A stretch of DNA of 64,000 bases. It comes from Oceanobacillus zhaokaii (lineage in GTDB: Bacteria; Bacillota; Bacilli; Bacillales; Amphibacillaceae). The DNA lies in NCBI RefSeq assembly GCF_003352005.1, contig NZ_CP024848.1, positions 3,295,001 to 3,359,000 on the forward strand, written 5' to 3'. A program made the position numbers and the translations under genes. Below the pieces are notes generated by a model. That model saw nothing but the letters and a program-made list of their open reading frames with translations. It ran no database searches and was not told the DNA's origin. This document shows positions 55,754 to 64,000 of the stretch, piece by piece. The first letter of the stretch is position 1. Every line of letters begins with the position of its first letter.

Positions 55754-57013
55754 TCAGTCATTGTTCTCTTCTTCTAAAATCTTGTTCATACCTTCTGCAA
55801 TTCGGTCCAACGCTTCATCAATCGAAGTGCCTTCCAGGAATGCCTGCTGGATTTCTTTTGTTTCAATGTCCTGCCATTCTGTCGTACGTTCTGAGATTGG
55901 ATATGCTGCACCGCCATTTTCCTGTGCATCAAGAAATACTTGCAGATCTACTGATGGAACAGAGTTTAGCCAGATGTCACCAGTGCTTTGCATTGCAGGT
56001 ATAGAAAATCCTGACTCCGCAATATCTTTATTTGCTTGTTCACTTGTAAGACTCTTTATTAAGTCCCAAGCCAACTCTTCATCTTCTACTTTGTCGTTCA
56101 TTGCCCAGCCAATTCCATGTACAATGGAAGCTGCCTGTTTTCCTTTCGGCAATGGAGCAACTCCTAATTTGTCTCCTAAAGCTTCGTGGAGTTCTGGAGT
56201 ATTAACGGAAACTAACGGAATCATCGCTAGCTTGTTAGACATAAACAACTGCTTGGATTCTGTTTCAATCTGATTCTGTGTAGAAGGAGAGATTCCCTTA
56301 TCAATTAAATTCTTAAGAAATGCAAAGGCTTCTTTTGACTCAGGAGAATCGAAGCCTGATTTCGTTCTGTCTTCACTGATAACATAACCACCAGCTTGAT
56401 GGATTAAGTTATAATATCCTTGTTGGTTTACCGTTGTATGTGCAGCATAGCCGAAGACACCTTCATCCTTATTCACCAGTTTTTCACCCTCGGTTTCAAT
56501 ATCTTCCCAAGTCCATGACTCATCAGGATAATCTACACCTGCATCGTCAAATAATTGCTTGTTGTAATACAGACCGACAGAATCTGTGAAATAAGGTGCT
56601 GCATACAGTTCGTCTTCCATTGAATAAAGATCTACTACAGCTGGAACATAAGCATCTTTATTAAATTCATCATCTTCTTTGATGAGTGGTTCTAAGTTTT
56701 TAATTAACCCGTCAGTGGAGTATTTGTAAAAATTCGGGCCGTTCATCCAAAATACGTCAGGACCACTGCTCCCGCCGATACTAGTCTTCAATTTTGTCCA
56801 ATAGTTAGCATACGGAGTATACGTTACTTTGACTTCAACATCTGGATGCTTCTCATTAAATGCTTCAATAGAAGCGTTCACTGTGTCCTTTACGTTTTCA
56901 TCCCAAAGTGCAACTTCCAACACTTGTTTATTAGAACCTGAACTACTGCTGCTGCACGCTGCCAGGAAAACTGCCAGCATTACAATAAACACACCTAATA
57001 CTAATTTCTTCAT
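55754..57013 (-). CDS. Sugar ABC transporter substrate-binding lipoprotein
   Basis: 419 residues. Signal peptide with lipobox LAAC (lipidated Cys 20), then the extracellular solute-binding protein family 1 fold (KVTYTPYANYWTKLKTSIGG, GPDVFWMNGPNFYKYS, ALWDENVKDT). Captures an oligo- or anhydro-sugar for the MalFG-like permeases. AGGAGG six bases upstream of ATG. Third type of gene in the operon after the repressor. Confidence 0.9.
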   Translation of the reverse strand: MKKLVLGVFIVMLAVFLAACSSSSSGSNKQVLEVALWDENVKDTVNASIEAFNEKHPDVEVKVTYTPYANYWTKLKTSIGGSSGPDVFWMNGPNFYKYSTDGLIKNLEPLIKEDDEFNKDAYVPAVVDLYSMEDELYAAPYFTDSVGLYYNKQLFDDAGVDYPDESWTWEDIETEGEKLVNKDEGVFGYAAHTTVNQQGYYNLIHQAGGYVISEDRTKSGFDSPESKEAFAFLKNLIDKGISPSTQNQIETESKQLFMSNKLAMIPLVSVNTPELHEALGDKLGVAPLPKGKQAASIVHGIGWAMNDKVEDEELAWDLIKSLTSEQANKDIAESGFSIPAMQSTGDIWLNSVPSVDLQVFLDAQENGGAAYPISERTTEWQDIETKEIQQAFLEGTSIDEALDRIAEGMNKILEEENND

Positions 57014-57141
57014 AATTACCTCCTGATAAATGTTGGATTTTATTCTTCAGTAAGTTCTGTGATGTGCTTCTAACTTCATCTTCCTGGATTGTTGCTATTC
57101 TTTTAATTATCCACATCACCTCCTAATCATTTTTCATTATG

Positions 57142-58359
57142 CTACATCATCTGAAACTTGAACTTACCATGAAGTATCACTGCCGCAGCACCAAGCAATT
57201 CGAACTCAGAACCAAGTGATGTACTCTGAATATTAACTTGATCCTTAAGAGGGACTATCACTTTACGCACTACTTGTGCATGAATAGCTTCCAGAAATAA
57301 AGGATTGTCTTGGATAATCTCTCCACTCAAAATAATTACTTCGGGATTAAAGAAGTGAATCGTATTTGTAATAGCAATCGATAAATAATTCAAAATATCT
57401 TCCATGATTTCCAGTGCTAAACCATCCTGCCGATTGACAGCCTCAACGAAGATATCCGGCTTTATTCTGTTCAAGTCCCCTGACACCATTTCTCTGATAA
57501 CGGTATCCCTGTTCTGCGTCATGATAGCGGTTACAATTCTGGAATAGATTGCAGGCCAATTGACGTAATTCTCCAGACAGCCCCGATTTCCACAGCTGCA
57601 TTTTACTCCTCCATCTATTACTGTTGTATGCCCTATCTCCCCAGAGCTGCCAAGGAAACCGCGATAAATGGAGCCATTCACCATCATTCCAGAACCCACA
57701 CCTTCACCAATCGTTACATAAAGGAGATCTTTATATTTGCTGAATAGACCGAAGTAATTTTCTGCCAAAACGAATGCATTCGCATCATTATCTAAGAATG
57801 TCGGCAGATTTGTTCTCTCCTCTACTAATTTCTTTAAAGGAACCCCATAGAGATTCAGCTTCGTATTATACGAGATCACGCCATTTTCAGCATCCACAAT
57901 ACCTGGTGAGATAATGGAAATTCCCTGGCAATACTCTAAATCGGCTTTTTGCATCAGGAATTGTTCCACGACTTCAAGAATGAATTGAATGAATTCCTGA
58001 CCTTTCAGCTGATTGGTAGGATGGACTACCTTTTTCAAAATCTTCCCTTCCAGATTCATGTCAGCAATTCTGATGTAAGAGTTTGTTATAGATACACCAA
58101 TAATTGAATGGTTATCTGGATTGAACCGGAGCAAGACAGGTTTTCTTCCACCGCTTGATGTTCCTACACCATACTCGTAAACTAGACCTTCGCTGATTAT
58201 TTCTGAAACAGCGGAAGTTACTGTTGTCGGGCTGATATTTATTAATTTTGCTATTTCACTTCTGGAAATCGGTCCTTTTTTTCGGATTGTATCTAAAATA
58301 ATGGAACGATTTAATTCCTGAATAAACTTTAAATCTCCGGTTCTTTGTTTTTGCATCAT
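57142..58359 (-). CDS. ROK-family transcriptional repressor (XylR/NagC type)
   Basis: 405 residues. N-terminal winged helix-turn-helix (about 15-70; GPISRSEIAKLINISPTTVTSAVSEI) followed by a ROK sugar-binding domain with zinc motif CSCGNRGCLENY and GEIGHTTVIDGG. The ROK fold senses the sugar or its phosphate and releases DNA. First gene of the strand set that continues into the ABC importer, 128 bases away, so it probably controls itself and the operon. Start ATG 58359. Confidence 0.86.
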   Translation of the reverse strand: MMQKQRTGDLKFIQELNRSIILDTIRKKGPISRSEIAKLINISPTTVTSAVSEIISEGLVYEYGVGTSSGGRKPVLLRFNPDNHSIIGVSITNSYIRIADMNLEGKILKKVVHPTNQLKGQEFIQFILEVVEQFLMQKADLEYCQGISIISPGIVDAENGVISYNTKLNLYGVPLKKLVEERTNLPTFLDNDANAFVLAENYFGLFSKYKDLLYVTIGEGVGSGMMVNGSIYRGFLGSSGEIGHTTVIDGGVKCSCGNRGCLENYVNWPAIYSRIVTAIMTQNRDTVIREMVSGDLNRIKPDIFVEAVNRQDGLALEIMEDILNYLSIAITNTIHFFNPEVIILSGEIIQDNPLFLEAIHAQVVRKVIVPLKDQVNIQSTSLGSEFELLGAAAVILHGKFKFQMM

Positions 58360-58656
58360 GTGAGCCCCTTATCATTCTTTCACTTTCTTTCTCCAGTGGG
58401 TTTATTAAGTTTGGTCAATAATTCCTAGTTGCAAAAGAAAATCGACTTCATTTAATAAAATCAGACAATTATTTATGTAAATACACTATTATTGTTCAGA
58501 AAGATCAGATTATATATTTTAACTTTTTCTAATCGTCTTAATAAGTATAATAGTTTAATAATTCTGTTTTGTAAATACCCTTTAACAAAATAGTGAACTT
58601 TCTTTAATATTTTTTCTTAGCCAACAATGCAGGGGTAAATTAGTATACTAAAGAGT
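58360..58656. other. Upstream region of the ROK repressor
   Basis: AT-rich. Holds the promoter listed at 58547-58575; no clear ROK-type palindrome seen. Confidence 0.4.
58547..58575 (-). promoter_or_regulatory. Candidate sigma-A promoter of the ROK-ABC operon
   Basis: Minus strand: TTTACA (58570-58575), 17 bases, TATTAT (58547-58552), about 190 bases before the repressor start. Confidence 0.45.
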
Positions 58657-58689
58657 AAAATACAGGTAGAAATTATCTACCTGTATTTT
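58657..58689. terminator. Terminator between DUF218 gene and sugar operon
   Basis: AAAATACAGGTAGA-aatta-TCTACCTGTATTTT, 14-bp perfect stem with T-runs in both directions. Confidence 0.85.
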
Positions 58690-58843
58690 TTAAAAATATT
58701 TTGTAATTAAAGTTTAAACTGTCTTACTATTACATATTGTTGCCGCTATTTGTAAGTTACCGTTCATTTATTGCCTAGATAATATTTATTTATATCAATC
58801 TAACATACTAATCTACTTATAAATTATCCATTATTAAGTCTTT

Positions 58844-59410
58844 CTATTCTTCGGTAAACTTGTACATATGCAACCAATACCCAATCAACTTTGTCCATTC
58901 TCTAAAGACAATTTCTCTTTCACTTTTCTCCGTTAACCATGTTCTTTCTAAATATGGTGAAGCAATATAAGTAAGTTCAATTCCTGTGTCCTTATATAAT
59001 CTTTGAAAAACTAGCTTGGATCTTCTCATATGAAAATCGGATGACACAACGATTGCCGATTTTAGATTATTTTTCTCCATTTCTTCTTTTGTATAGAGAG
59101 CATTTGTGTATGTACTCGTTGCGTAGTCCTCAGTAATTATTCTATTTTTAGGTATTCCCATCTCAACCGCTTCTTGCACTGAAGTTCCTTGAACATTGGA
59201 ATTGGAAAGCATCATATATTCTGCATATCCACCTTTAAAAAGTTCTACTGCCTTTTCCAATCTACCCGGGCCTCCACTTAGTACAATAATAGCATCTACT
59301 TTCTTTGGCTTTTCATTAACGATTAAAAATTCCCTACCCAAAATTAAAATCAGGTATAAGCACGTTAATAGTAACAATACTATGGAGATTACTCTTTTTA
59401 TTAATTTCAT
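58844..59410 (-). CDS. DUF218/YdcF-SanA family membrane protein
   Basis: 188 residues. One N-terminal membrane helix (about 6-25) then a DUF218 domain: AIIVLSGGPGRLEKAVEL, MLSNSNVQGTSV, EDYATSTYTNALY and VVSSDFHMRRS. This family (YdcF, SanA, ElyC) is linked to envelope or polysaccharide processes. I start at ATG 59410 (MKLIKRVIS) since it begins the membrane segment, though the ribosome site is weak; a longer frame begins at 59479. Sits at the end of the exopolysaccharide cluster. Confidence 0.8.
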   Translation of the reverse strand: MKLIKRVISIVLLLLTCLYLILILGREFLIVNEKPKKVDAIIVLSGGPGRLEKAVELFKGGYAEYMMLSNSNVQGTSVQEAVEMGIPKNRIITEDYATSTYTNALYTKEEMEKNNLKSAIVVSSDFHMRRSKLVFQRLYKDTGIELTYIASPYLERTWLTEKSEREIVFREWTKLIGYWLHMYKFTEE

Positions 59411-59554
59411 ACAGTTACACCAGCCTACAATATTACGATTTTGACAGTTTGATAATTTCCCTAGATAAAAAATTTGCAAAAAAATAATGCTGCCAGTTCT
59501 AGTGGCATTTTAATGCACATTAGTTCCAACAGCCATTTTATTTTTATGAAAAAA

Positions 59555-60703
59555 TTATATTTTTAAAAGTTCCTTTAAAACTTCAATAACCTTTTCCTGC
59601 TCTTCCACACTCATATTCGTTCCACTTGGCAAACAGAGACCATATTCAAATAAATAATCTGATACACTGTTTCCCTCTTCATGTGGATAGTATTTCACAC
59701 CCTCAAAAAGTGGCTGTAAATGCATTGGTTTCCAAACAGGACGTGCTTCAATATTTTCTTCCGCAAGTTTCTCAATAATTTCATGGCGAGAAATGCCTGT
59801 CACTTTAGGGTCTATTGTAAGAGCAGTTAACCAACGATTTGACATTGTACCCTCTAACTCTGGCTGAAATTCAATTCCTTCTATATTACAGAATGCTTTA
59901 TTATAGCGTTCAAAAACAGCACGTTTTTGTAAAACACGTTCATCCAATACCTCCATTTGCCCACGGCCGATACCAGCAACAATATTGCTCATTCGATAGT
60001 TATAACCAACATCACTATGTTGATAGTGTACTGCTTGATCACGAGCCTGTGTAGCTAAGAATCTTGCTTTCTTTAATGCTTCTTCATCATTTGATACAAG
60101 TGCACCACCACCAGAAGTAGTGATGATTTTGTTACCGTTAAATGAAAATACACCATATTTTCCAAATGTACCACTTTTTCTACCTTTATAAGTACTTCCT
60201 AATGATTCAGCTGCATCTTCAATTACATTTACACCATGATTATCACAGATTGCAATAAGTTCATCCATTTTCGCACTTTGCCCATATAAATTAACAACAA
60301 TTACAGCTTTTGGTAGATTACCATTTTGCTTTGCTTCATTTAGCGCTCGTTCCAGTGCAACTGGCGACATATTCCATGTGTCCATCTCTGAATCAATTAA
60401 TACAGGTGTTGCGCCTTGATATAAAATCGGATTTGCACTAGCTACAAACGTTAGAGACGAACAAAATACTGTGTCATCTAATCCAACGTTTAAAAGTCTT
60501 AAAGCTAGATGAATTGCTGATGTGCCAGATACAACCACAGCAGCATCGTTAACTTCATTATATTCCGCTAAATCACGTTCTAAACCATCGACATTATTAC
60601 CTAGTGGTGCAATCCAATTTAAATCGAATGCTTCTTGAATGTATTTCTGTTCGTTTCCACTCATATGTGGGGATGAGAGGAAGATTTTTTTTTGATTTTG
60701 CAT
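59555..60703 (-). CDS. epsN: DegT/DnrJ/EryC1 aminotransferase (EpsN/PglE-like)
   Basis: 382 residues, PLP-dependent sugar aminotransferase. Motifs: SSPHMSGNEQKYI, VVSGTSAIHLALRLL, VIEDAAESLGSTYKGR, SFNGNKIITTSGGGALVS (with the PLP lysine), and RPVWKPMHLQPLF. Fits EpsN/PglE, which convert UDP-4-keto-6-deoxy-GlcNAc to the 4-amino sugar on the way to UDP-N,N'-diacetylbacillosamine. The acetyltransferase and sugar transferase genes for the next steps lie just upstream. Confidence 0.85.
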   Translation of the reverse strand: MQNQKKIFLSSPHMSGNEQKYIQEAFDLNWIAPLGNNVDGLERDLAEYNEVNDAAVVVSGTSAIHLALRLLNVGLDDTVFCSSLTFVASANPILYQGATPVLIDSEMDTWNMSPVALERALNEAKQNGNLPKAVIVVNLYGQSAKMDELIAICDNHGVNVIEDAAESLGSTYKGRKSGTFGKYGVFSFNGNKIITTSGGGALVSNDEEALKKARFLATQARDQAVHYQHSDVGYNYRMSNIVAGIGRGQMEVLDERVLQKRAVFERYNKAFCNIEGIEFQPELEGTMSNRWLTALTIDPKVTGISRHEIIEKLAEENIEARPVWKPMHLQPLFEGVKYYPHEEGNSVSDYLFEYGLCLPSGTNMSVEEQEKVIEVLKELLKI

Positions 60704-60864
60704 TAATACTCAGCTCTCTTCATTAATTTTAATATCGGAATTCTATATATCACTATTCCTTTACTATTATATAAGAAACTAAAATATAATATTGTAAATT
60801 TATTTTTATACCTTTTTATTAATAAGAACATTCTTAACTCCAAAATATTTTGTAAAAACAAAAA

Positions 60865-60888
60865 GAACCAATTTCTCGGAATTAGTTC
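60865..60888 (-). terminator. Terminator after the acetyltransferase gene
   Basis: Minus strand: GAACTAATT-ccgag-AAATTGGTTC then TTTTTGTTTT; overlaps the stop codon. It suggests that the aminotransferase gene has its own promoter or depends on readthrough. Confidence 0.65.
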
Positions 60889-61507
60889 ATTTTAATTTCC
60901 TTGCTGGCACTCCGACCACTGTTACATTATCTTCGACATCAGCAACAACAACTCCACCTGCACCTATAACACTCCACCTGCCAATATGCATTCCAGGAAT
61001 AACAACTGCACCTGCACCTATATGAGTTCCCTCGTATATACTAACAGTTCCCGCCAAAGTTGCATTTGGAGAAAGATGAACATAATTACCCAATACATTG
61101 TCGTGTTCAACAACAGACCCTGTATTGAGAATAGAATGGTTTCCAATTACAGAGTCTCCATTTACTACTACATTGGGCATAATAACAGTTCCATTTCCTA
61201 CTACAGCTGACTTACTAATAACAGCGCTAGAATGAATCAATGTTGCATATTGTTCAATTGGAATGCAAAACTTTTCAAATAGCTTTTTACGAATCCTGTT
61301 ATTACCAATAGCTAAACAGTATTGAAATTCTTCTTTCTGTAATGTATCTAGTAAGCTAGTATTGCCCTGGATAATACCTTCTTTTTTAACAGTTTTAGTA
61401 AAAGCATCATCAACTATTGCATATAGCTCTATATCTCTATTTTCAGCAACTATATCTTGAATCACCTTGCTATGCCCGCCAGCACCAATTAGAACTAATT
61501 TAGTCAC
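60887..61507 (-). CDS. epsM: Sugar O/N-acetyltransferase (EpsM/PglD/NeuD-like)
   Basis: 206 residues. N-terminal Rossmann-like part ([15 protein letters not shown]) and a left-handed beta helix of hexapeptide repeats ([35 protein letters not shown]). PglD/EpsM acetylates the 4-amino group of UDP-4-amino-sugar; NeuD-type members act on sialic acids. Overlaps the sugar transferase gene by four bases. Confidence 0.84.
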   Translation of the reverse strand: MTKLVLIGAGGHSKVIQDIVAENRDIELYAIVDDAFTKTVKKEGIIQGNTSLLDTLQKEEFQYCLAIGNNRIRKKLFEKFCIPIEQYATLIHSSAVISKSAVVGNGTVIMPNVVVNGDSVIGNHSILNTGSVVEHDNVLGNYVHLSPNATLAGTVSIYEGTHIGAGAVVIPGMHIGRWSVIGAGGVVVADVEDNVTVVGVPARKLK

Positions 61508-62124
61508 TTATTAGACACCTTCTTTTGATCAGAACCTTTAAACTTCTCAATCGTAGCTTGTCCATCTTGATTGATACCTTCTGATTTAAATACTTTAACA
61601 ACGGTTAAAAACAGTATTTTAATGTCTAACCAAAACGACTGATTATCAACATACCATACATCTAATTTAAACTTTTCTTCCCAACTGATTGCATTTCTTC
61701 CATTCACCTGTGCCCATCCAGTAATTCCAGGTCTTACTTCATGTCGGCGGGATTGTTCGGATGTGTATAAAGGTAAGTATTCCATCAATAATGGGCGAGG
61801 ACCAACTAAACTAATATCACCCTTCAGTACATTAAAAAGCTGAGGAAGTTCATCTAAACTAAATTTACGTATAAATTTACCAACTTTTGTTAAACGTATA
61901 TTATCTGGTAAAAGCTCTCCTTTTTCATCGCGTTCATCCGTCATAGTTCTAAATTTATAAACGTAAAAGGGGTTACCTTGTATTCCTGGACGTTCTTGTT
62001 TAAATAGTACTGGTGAACCCAGTTTTAATCGAACTATAATTGCGGTTATTATTATAAATACTGATAGAAGTACTATTGCTACCAACGCAACTATAAAATC
62101 GAAAAATCTCTTTATTTTAATCAC
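61504..62124 (-). CDS. epsL: Undecaprenyl-phosphate sugar-1-phosphate transferase (EpsL/PglC-like)
   Basis: 206 residues. Short monotopic phosphoglycosyl transferase: one N-terminal membrane helix (about 8-30), basic [44 protein letters not shown] (written as overlapping pieces) and [12 protein letters not shown]. Moves a sugar-1-phosphate, probably diacetylbacillosamine, to undecaprenyl phosphate, starting exopolysaccharide repeat synthesis. Coupled to the acetyltransferase gene. Confidence 0.88.
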   Translation of the reverse strand: MIKIKRFFDFIVALVAIVLLSVFIIITAIIVRLKLGSPVLFKQERPGIQGNPFYVYKFRTMTDERDEKGELLPDNIRLTKVGKFIRKFSLDELPQLFNVLKGDISLVGPRPLLMEYLPLYTSEQSRRHEVRPGITGWAQVNGRNAISWEEKFKLDVWYVDNQSFWLDIKILFLTVVKVFKSEGINQDGQATIEKFKGSDQKKVSNK

Positions 62125-62174
62125 CTACCTAACAAAAATATATTTATTTCCATTCAACCTGAAATTGGAGATAC

Positions 62175-62204
62175 TAGACCTACACTTATAATTATGTAGG
62201 TCTA
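62175..62204 (-). terminator. Hairpin between wecB and epsL-like genes
   Basis: TAGACCTACA / TGTAGGTCTA, perfect 10-bp stem without T-run; may partly separate the two transcripts. Confidence 0.45.
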
Positions 62205-62217
62205 ACTTCATCTTCAT

Positions 62218-63330
62218 CTAAACCATATATTTTACAATCGCATCTGCAATTCTTCTAGATGCTTCACCATCGCCGTATGGATTGGATGCTTTTGCCATTT
62301 TATCATGTGCTGCTTTGTCTGAAAGTAGTTCATTCGCAACATTGAAGATTGTATCCTCGTCTGTTCCAACTAACTTCAATGTGCCTGCTTCAATTCCTTC
62401 TGGTCGTTCTGTTGTATCACGAAGTACAAGCACTGGGACCCCTAGAGATGGAGCCTCTTCTTGCACGCCACCAGAATCCGTTAAAATTAAGTATGCATGT
62501 GCAGCAAAATTATGGAAGTCAACAACATCAAGTGGATTAATTAATTGAATTCGATCATCGTTTCCCAAAATTTCATTCGCTGTTTCTTGGACAACTGGAT
62601 TTAAGTGGACTGGATAGACAACTTGGATGTCATCATGTTTTTCCACTAATCGTTTAATTGCACGAAACATCTGCTGCATGTTGCTGCCAAGATTTTCACG
62701 TCGATGTGCAGTCATTAATACGAGTCGCTTATCACCGAGTGCATCAATAATTGGACTTGAATAATCCTTATGAACTGTTGTTTTCAACGCATCAATTGCC
62801 GTATTTCCAGTTACATAAATACGGTCTGCTGGTTTATTTTCATCCAACAGATTTTGCTTCGATTTCTCTGTCGGTGAGAAGTGTAAATCAGCCATTACAC
62901 CTGTAAGTTGGCGGTTCATTTCTTCCGGAAACGGAGAGTACTTATTCCAAGTACGAAGTCCAGCTTCCACGTGACCGACTGCAATTTGGTTATAATATGC
63001 TGCAAGTGAGCCTGCAAAAGTCGTACTCGTATCACCATGTACTAACACGATATCCGGTTGAACCTTTTTCATCACTTCATCAAGACCTTCTAAAGCACGG
63101 GTCGTGATTTGTGCTAACGTTTGTTGCTTCTTCATGATATTTAAATCATAGTCAGGTGTTATGCTGAAGATATCAAGTACTTGATCAAGCATTTCTCGAT
63201 GCTGTGCAGTTACCGTTACAATCGACTCAAATTCGTCTGATCGTTTGTTTAGTTCTAAAACAAGTGGCGCCATTTTAATTGCTTCTGGTCTTGTTCCAAA
63301 AATAGTCATTACTTTAATGCGTTTGCTCAT
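62218..63330 (-). CDS. wecB: UDP-GlcNAc 2-epimerase, non-hydrolysing
   Basis: 370 residues, GT-B fold. Converts UDP-GlcNAc to UDP-ManNAc. Motifs: IFGTRPEAIKMAPLV, VHGDTSTTFAGSLAAYY, HVEAGLRTWNKYSPFPEE, and LTDSGGVQEEAPSLGVP. Followed on the same strand by glycan genes and preceded by wecC (ManNAc dehydrogenase) 62 bases upstream, so ManNAc and ManNAcA are made for wall or exopolysaccharide polymer. Confidence 0.95.
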   Translation of the reverse strand: MSKRIKVMTIFGTRPEAIKMAPLVLELNKRSDEFESIVTVTAQHREMLDQVLDIFSITPDYDLNIMKKQQTLAQITTRALEGLDEVMKKVQPDIVLVHGDTSTTFAGSLAAYYNQIAVGHVEAGLRTWNKYSPFPEEMNRQLTGVMADLHFSPTEKSKQNLLDENKPADRIYVTGNTAIDALKTTVHKDYSSPIIDALGDKRLVLMTAHRRENLGSNMQQMFRAIKRLVEKHDDIQVVYPVHLNPVVQETANEILGNDDRIQLINPLDVVDFHNFAAHAYLILTDSGGVQEEAPSLGVPVLVLRDTTERPEGIEAGTLKLVGTDEDTIFNVANELLSDKAAHDKMAKASNPYGDGEASRRIADAIVKYMV

Positions 63331-63392
63331 TTTATCACTTCGCTTTCTCCGTTATCTTCTTAACGAAACACAAAATCAGTTAAGTGTACATA

Positions 63393-64000
63393 TTAGTTGT
63401 GTACTTCTCTGGAATCTGCATAATCCAACTCATACAAATTACCGAAATTATAATGGTTTACTTCAGCGCTCGCATTTTGAATACAATTCTTAGTATCTAA
63501 TACATTAGCTGCTCGCATTAAGTTGCTTATCTCTTTCCAATTTAAATTCTTAAATTCATTATGATCAGTAAGAATTAACAAGATATCAGCACCTTGCAAT
63601 GCTTCTTCATAGGTGGAAAGTGCAAAATCTACCTGTTCTTGTTTAACATATGGATCATAAATCTTCGTGTTAAAACCTTCAAACATTAATTGCTTAACAA
63701 TCTTAATTGCTGGACTTTCTCTAATATCATCAATATTTCCTTTATAAGCCAACCCAAACACAGCAATTTTCGAAGATTTATCTACAGCTTTTCTCACTTG
63801 ATTAACAACAAACTCAGGCATAGACTCATTTATTGTTCTTGCATTTGTAATTAATTTTGCATTATCCGGGTCTTTTTCAATGATAAAGTATGGATCTACA
63901 GCTAAACAGTGTCCTCCTACTCCAGGGCCTGGTTGATGAACATTCACCCTTGGATGTTCGTTTGCTAAAGAAATTACTTCTAAGGCATCTATATTTAATC
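63393..64000 (-). CDS. wecC: UDP-N-acetyl-D-mannosaminuronate dehydrogenase, 5' part outside window
   Basis: Frame open from the window end to the stop at 63393 (202 codons seen); the NAD-binding N-terminal half lies beyond 64000. Visible are the catalytic-cysteine motif PGPGVGGHCLAVDPYF and the C-terminal NAD/UDP domain (KIAVFGLAYKGNIDDIRESPA, KIYDPYVKQEQ). Oxidises UDP-ManNAc to UDP-ManNAcA in two NAD+ steps. Context with wecB supports wecC over a UDP-glucose dehydrogenase. Confidence 0.88.
   Translation of the reverse strand, partial: LNIDALEVISLANEHPRVNVHQPGPGVGGHCLAVDPYFIIEKDPDNAKLITNARTINESMPEFVVNQVRKAVDKSSKIAVFGLAYKGNIDDIRESPAIKIVKQLMFEGFNTKIYDPYVKQEQVDFALSTYEEALQGADILLILTDHNEFKNLNWKEISNLMRAANVLDTKNCIQNASAEVNHYNFGNLYELDYADSREVHN

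Noticed and set aside
57100..57115. Tiny GTG-GAT-AAT-stop frame after AGGAGGTGAT between repressor and binding-protein genes
   Set aside because: Three codons with a good ribosome site could be a leader peptide, but no attenuator hairpin or repeated codons support it.

Overview
The window looks like chromosomal DNA of a motile, low-GC Gram-positive bacterium of the Bacillaceae (Oceanobacillus/Virgibacillus/Ornithinibacillus-like). Support comes from AGGAGG-type ribosome binding sites, sigma-A and sigma-D promoters, CsrA-type flagellin leaders, an AraR-type arabinose operon, Gmad2/LysM and YvbJ/TcaA-like proteins, and a CWB2-anchored surface protein. The genus is inferred from gene style only. 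No rRNA, tRNA, CRISPR array or intact insertion sequence was seen.

Layout: (1) 0-4 kb: the 5' part of a diketogulonate reductase gene (dlgD-like) behind a decayed Gfo/Idh gene and a clear promoter/operator, then a Sel1-repeat protein. (2) 4-12 kb: a deacetylase lipoprotein, a LysM-Gmad2 protein, and a TetR / NCS1 permease / DUF917 / hydantoinase catabolic set. (3) 12.5-19.5 kb: arabinose genes araB-araD-araA plus an MFS sugar porter, divergent from araR, with AraR boxes and a cre-like site. (4) 19.7-28.2 kb: zinc-ribbon membrane proteins, an M20 amidohydrolase, a butanediol-dehydrogenase-like enzyme and a dead 6-phospho-beta-glucosidase. (5) 28.7-32 kb: a very AT-rich, translationally coupled set that looks like a peptide (bacteriocin-like) export system: an 87-aa hydrophobic peptide, ABC ATPase, ABC permease, a minimal M50-type protease and a small membrane protein. 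(6) 32.3-36.4 kb: a 1358-aa repetitive surface protein. (7) 36.9-47.7 kb: a flagellin glycosylation region: neuB-neuC-neuA, a methyltransferase, two MAF (DUF115) proteins, a decayed DUF2920 gene and two nearly identical flagellin genes with CsrA-type leaders. (8) 48-58.4 kb: a small sigma factor, then a large minus-strand sugar operon (ROK repressor, ABC importer, ROK kinase, three Gfo/Idh enzymes, one TIM-barrel enzyme) whose make-up resembles levoglucosan/3-keto-glycoside catabolism. (9) 58.8-64 kb: exopolysaccharide genes (wecC, wecB, epsL/M/N-like bacillosamine genes) and a DUF218 protein, cut by the window end.

The most interesting structures are the peptide-export operon; a 19-bp hairpin repeat that occurs five times, always close to a stop codon and always in the same orientation relative to the gene; a two-copy hairpin element downstream of two unrelated genes; and paired CsrA-type sites in both flagellin leaders. 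Five or six decayed genes (Gfo/Idh, GH1, DUF2920, short-chain fatty acid transporter, probably an amidohydrolase) show ongoing gene loss.
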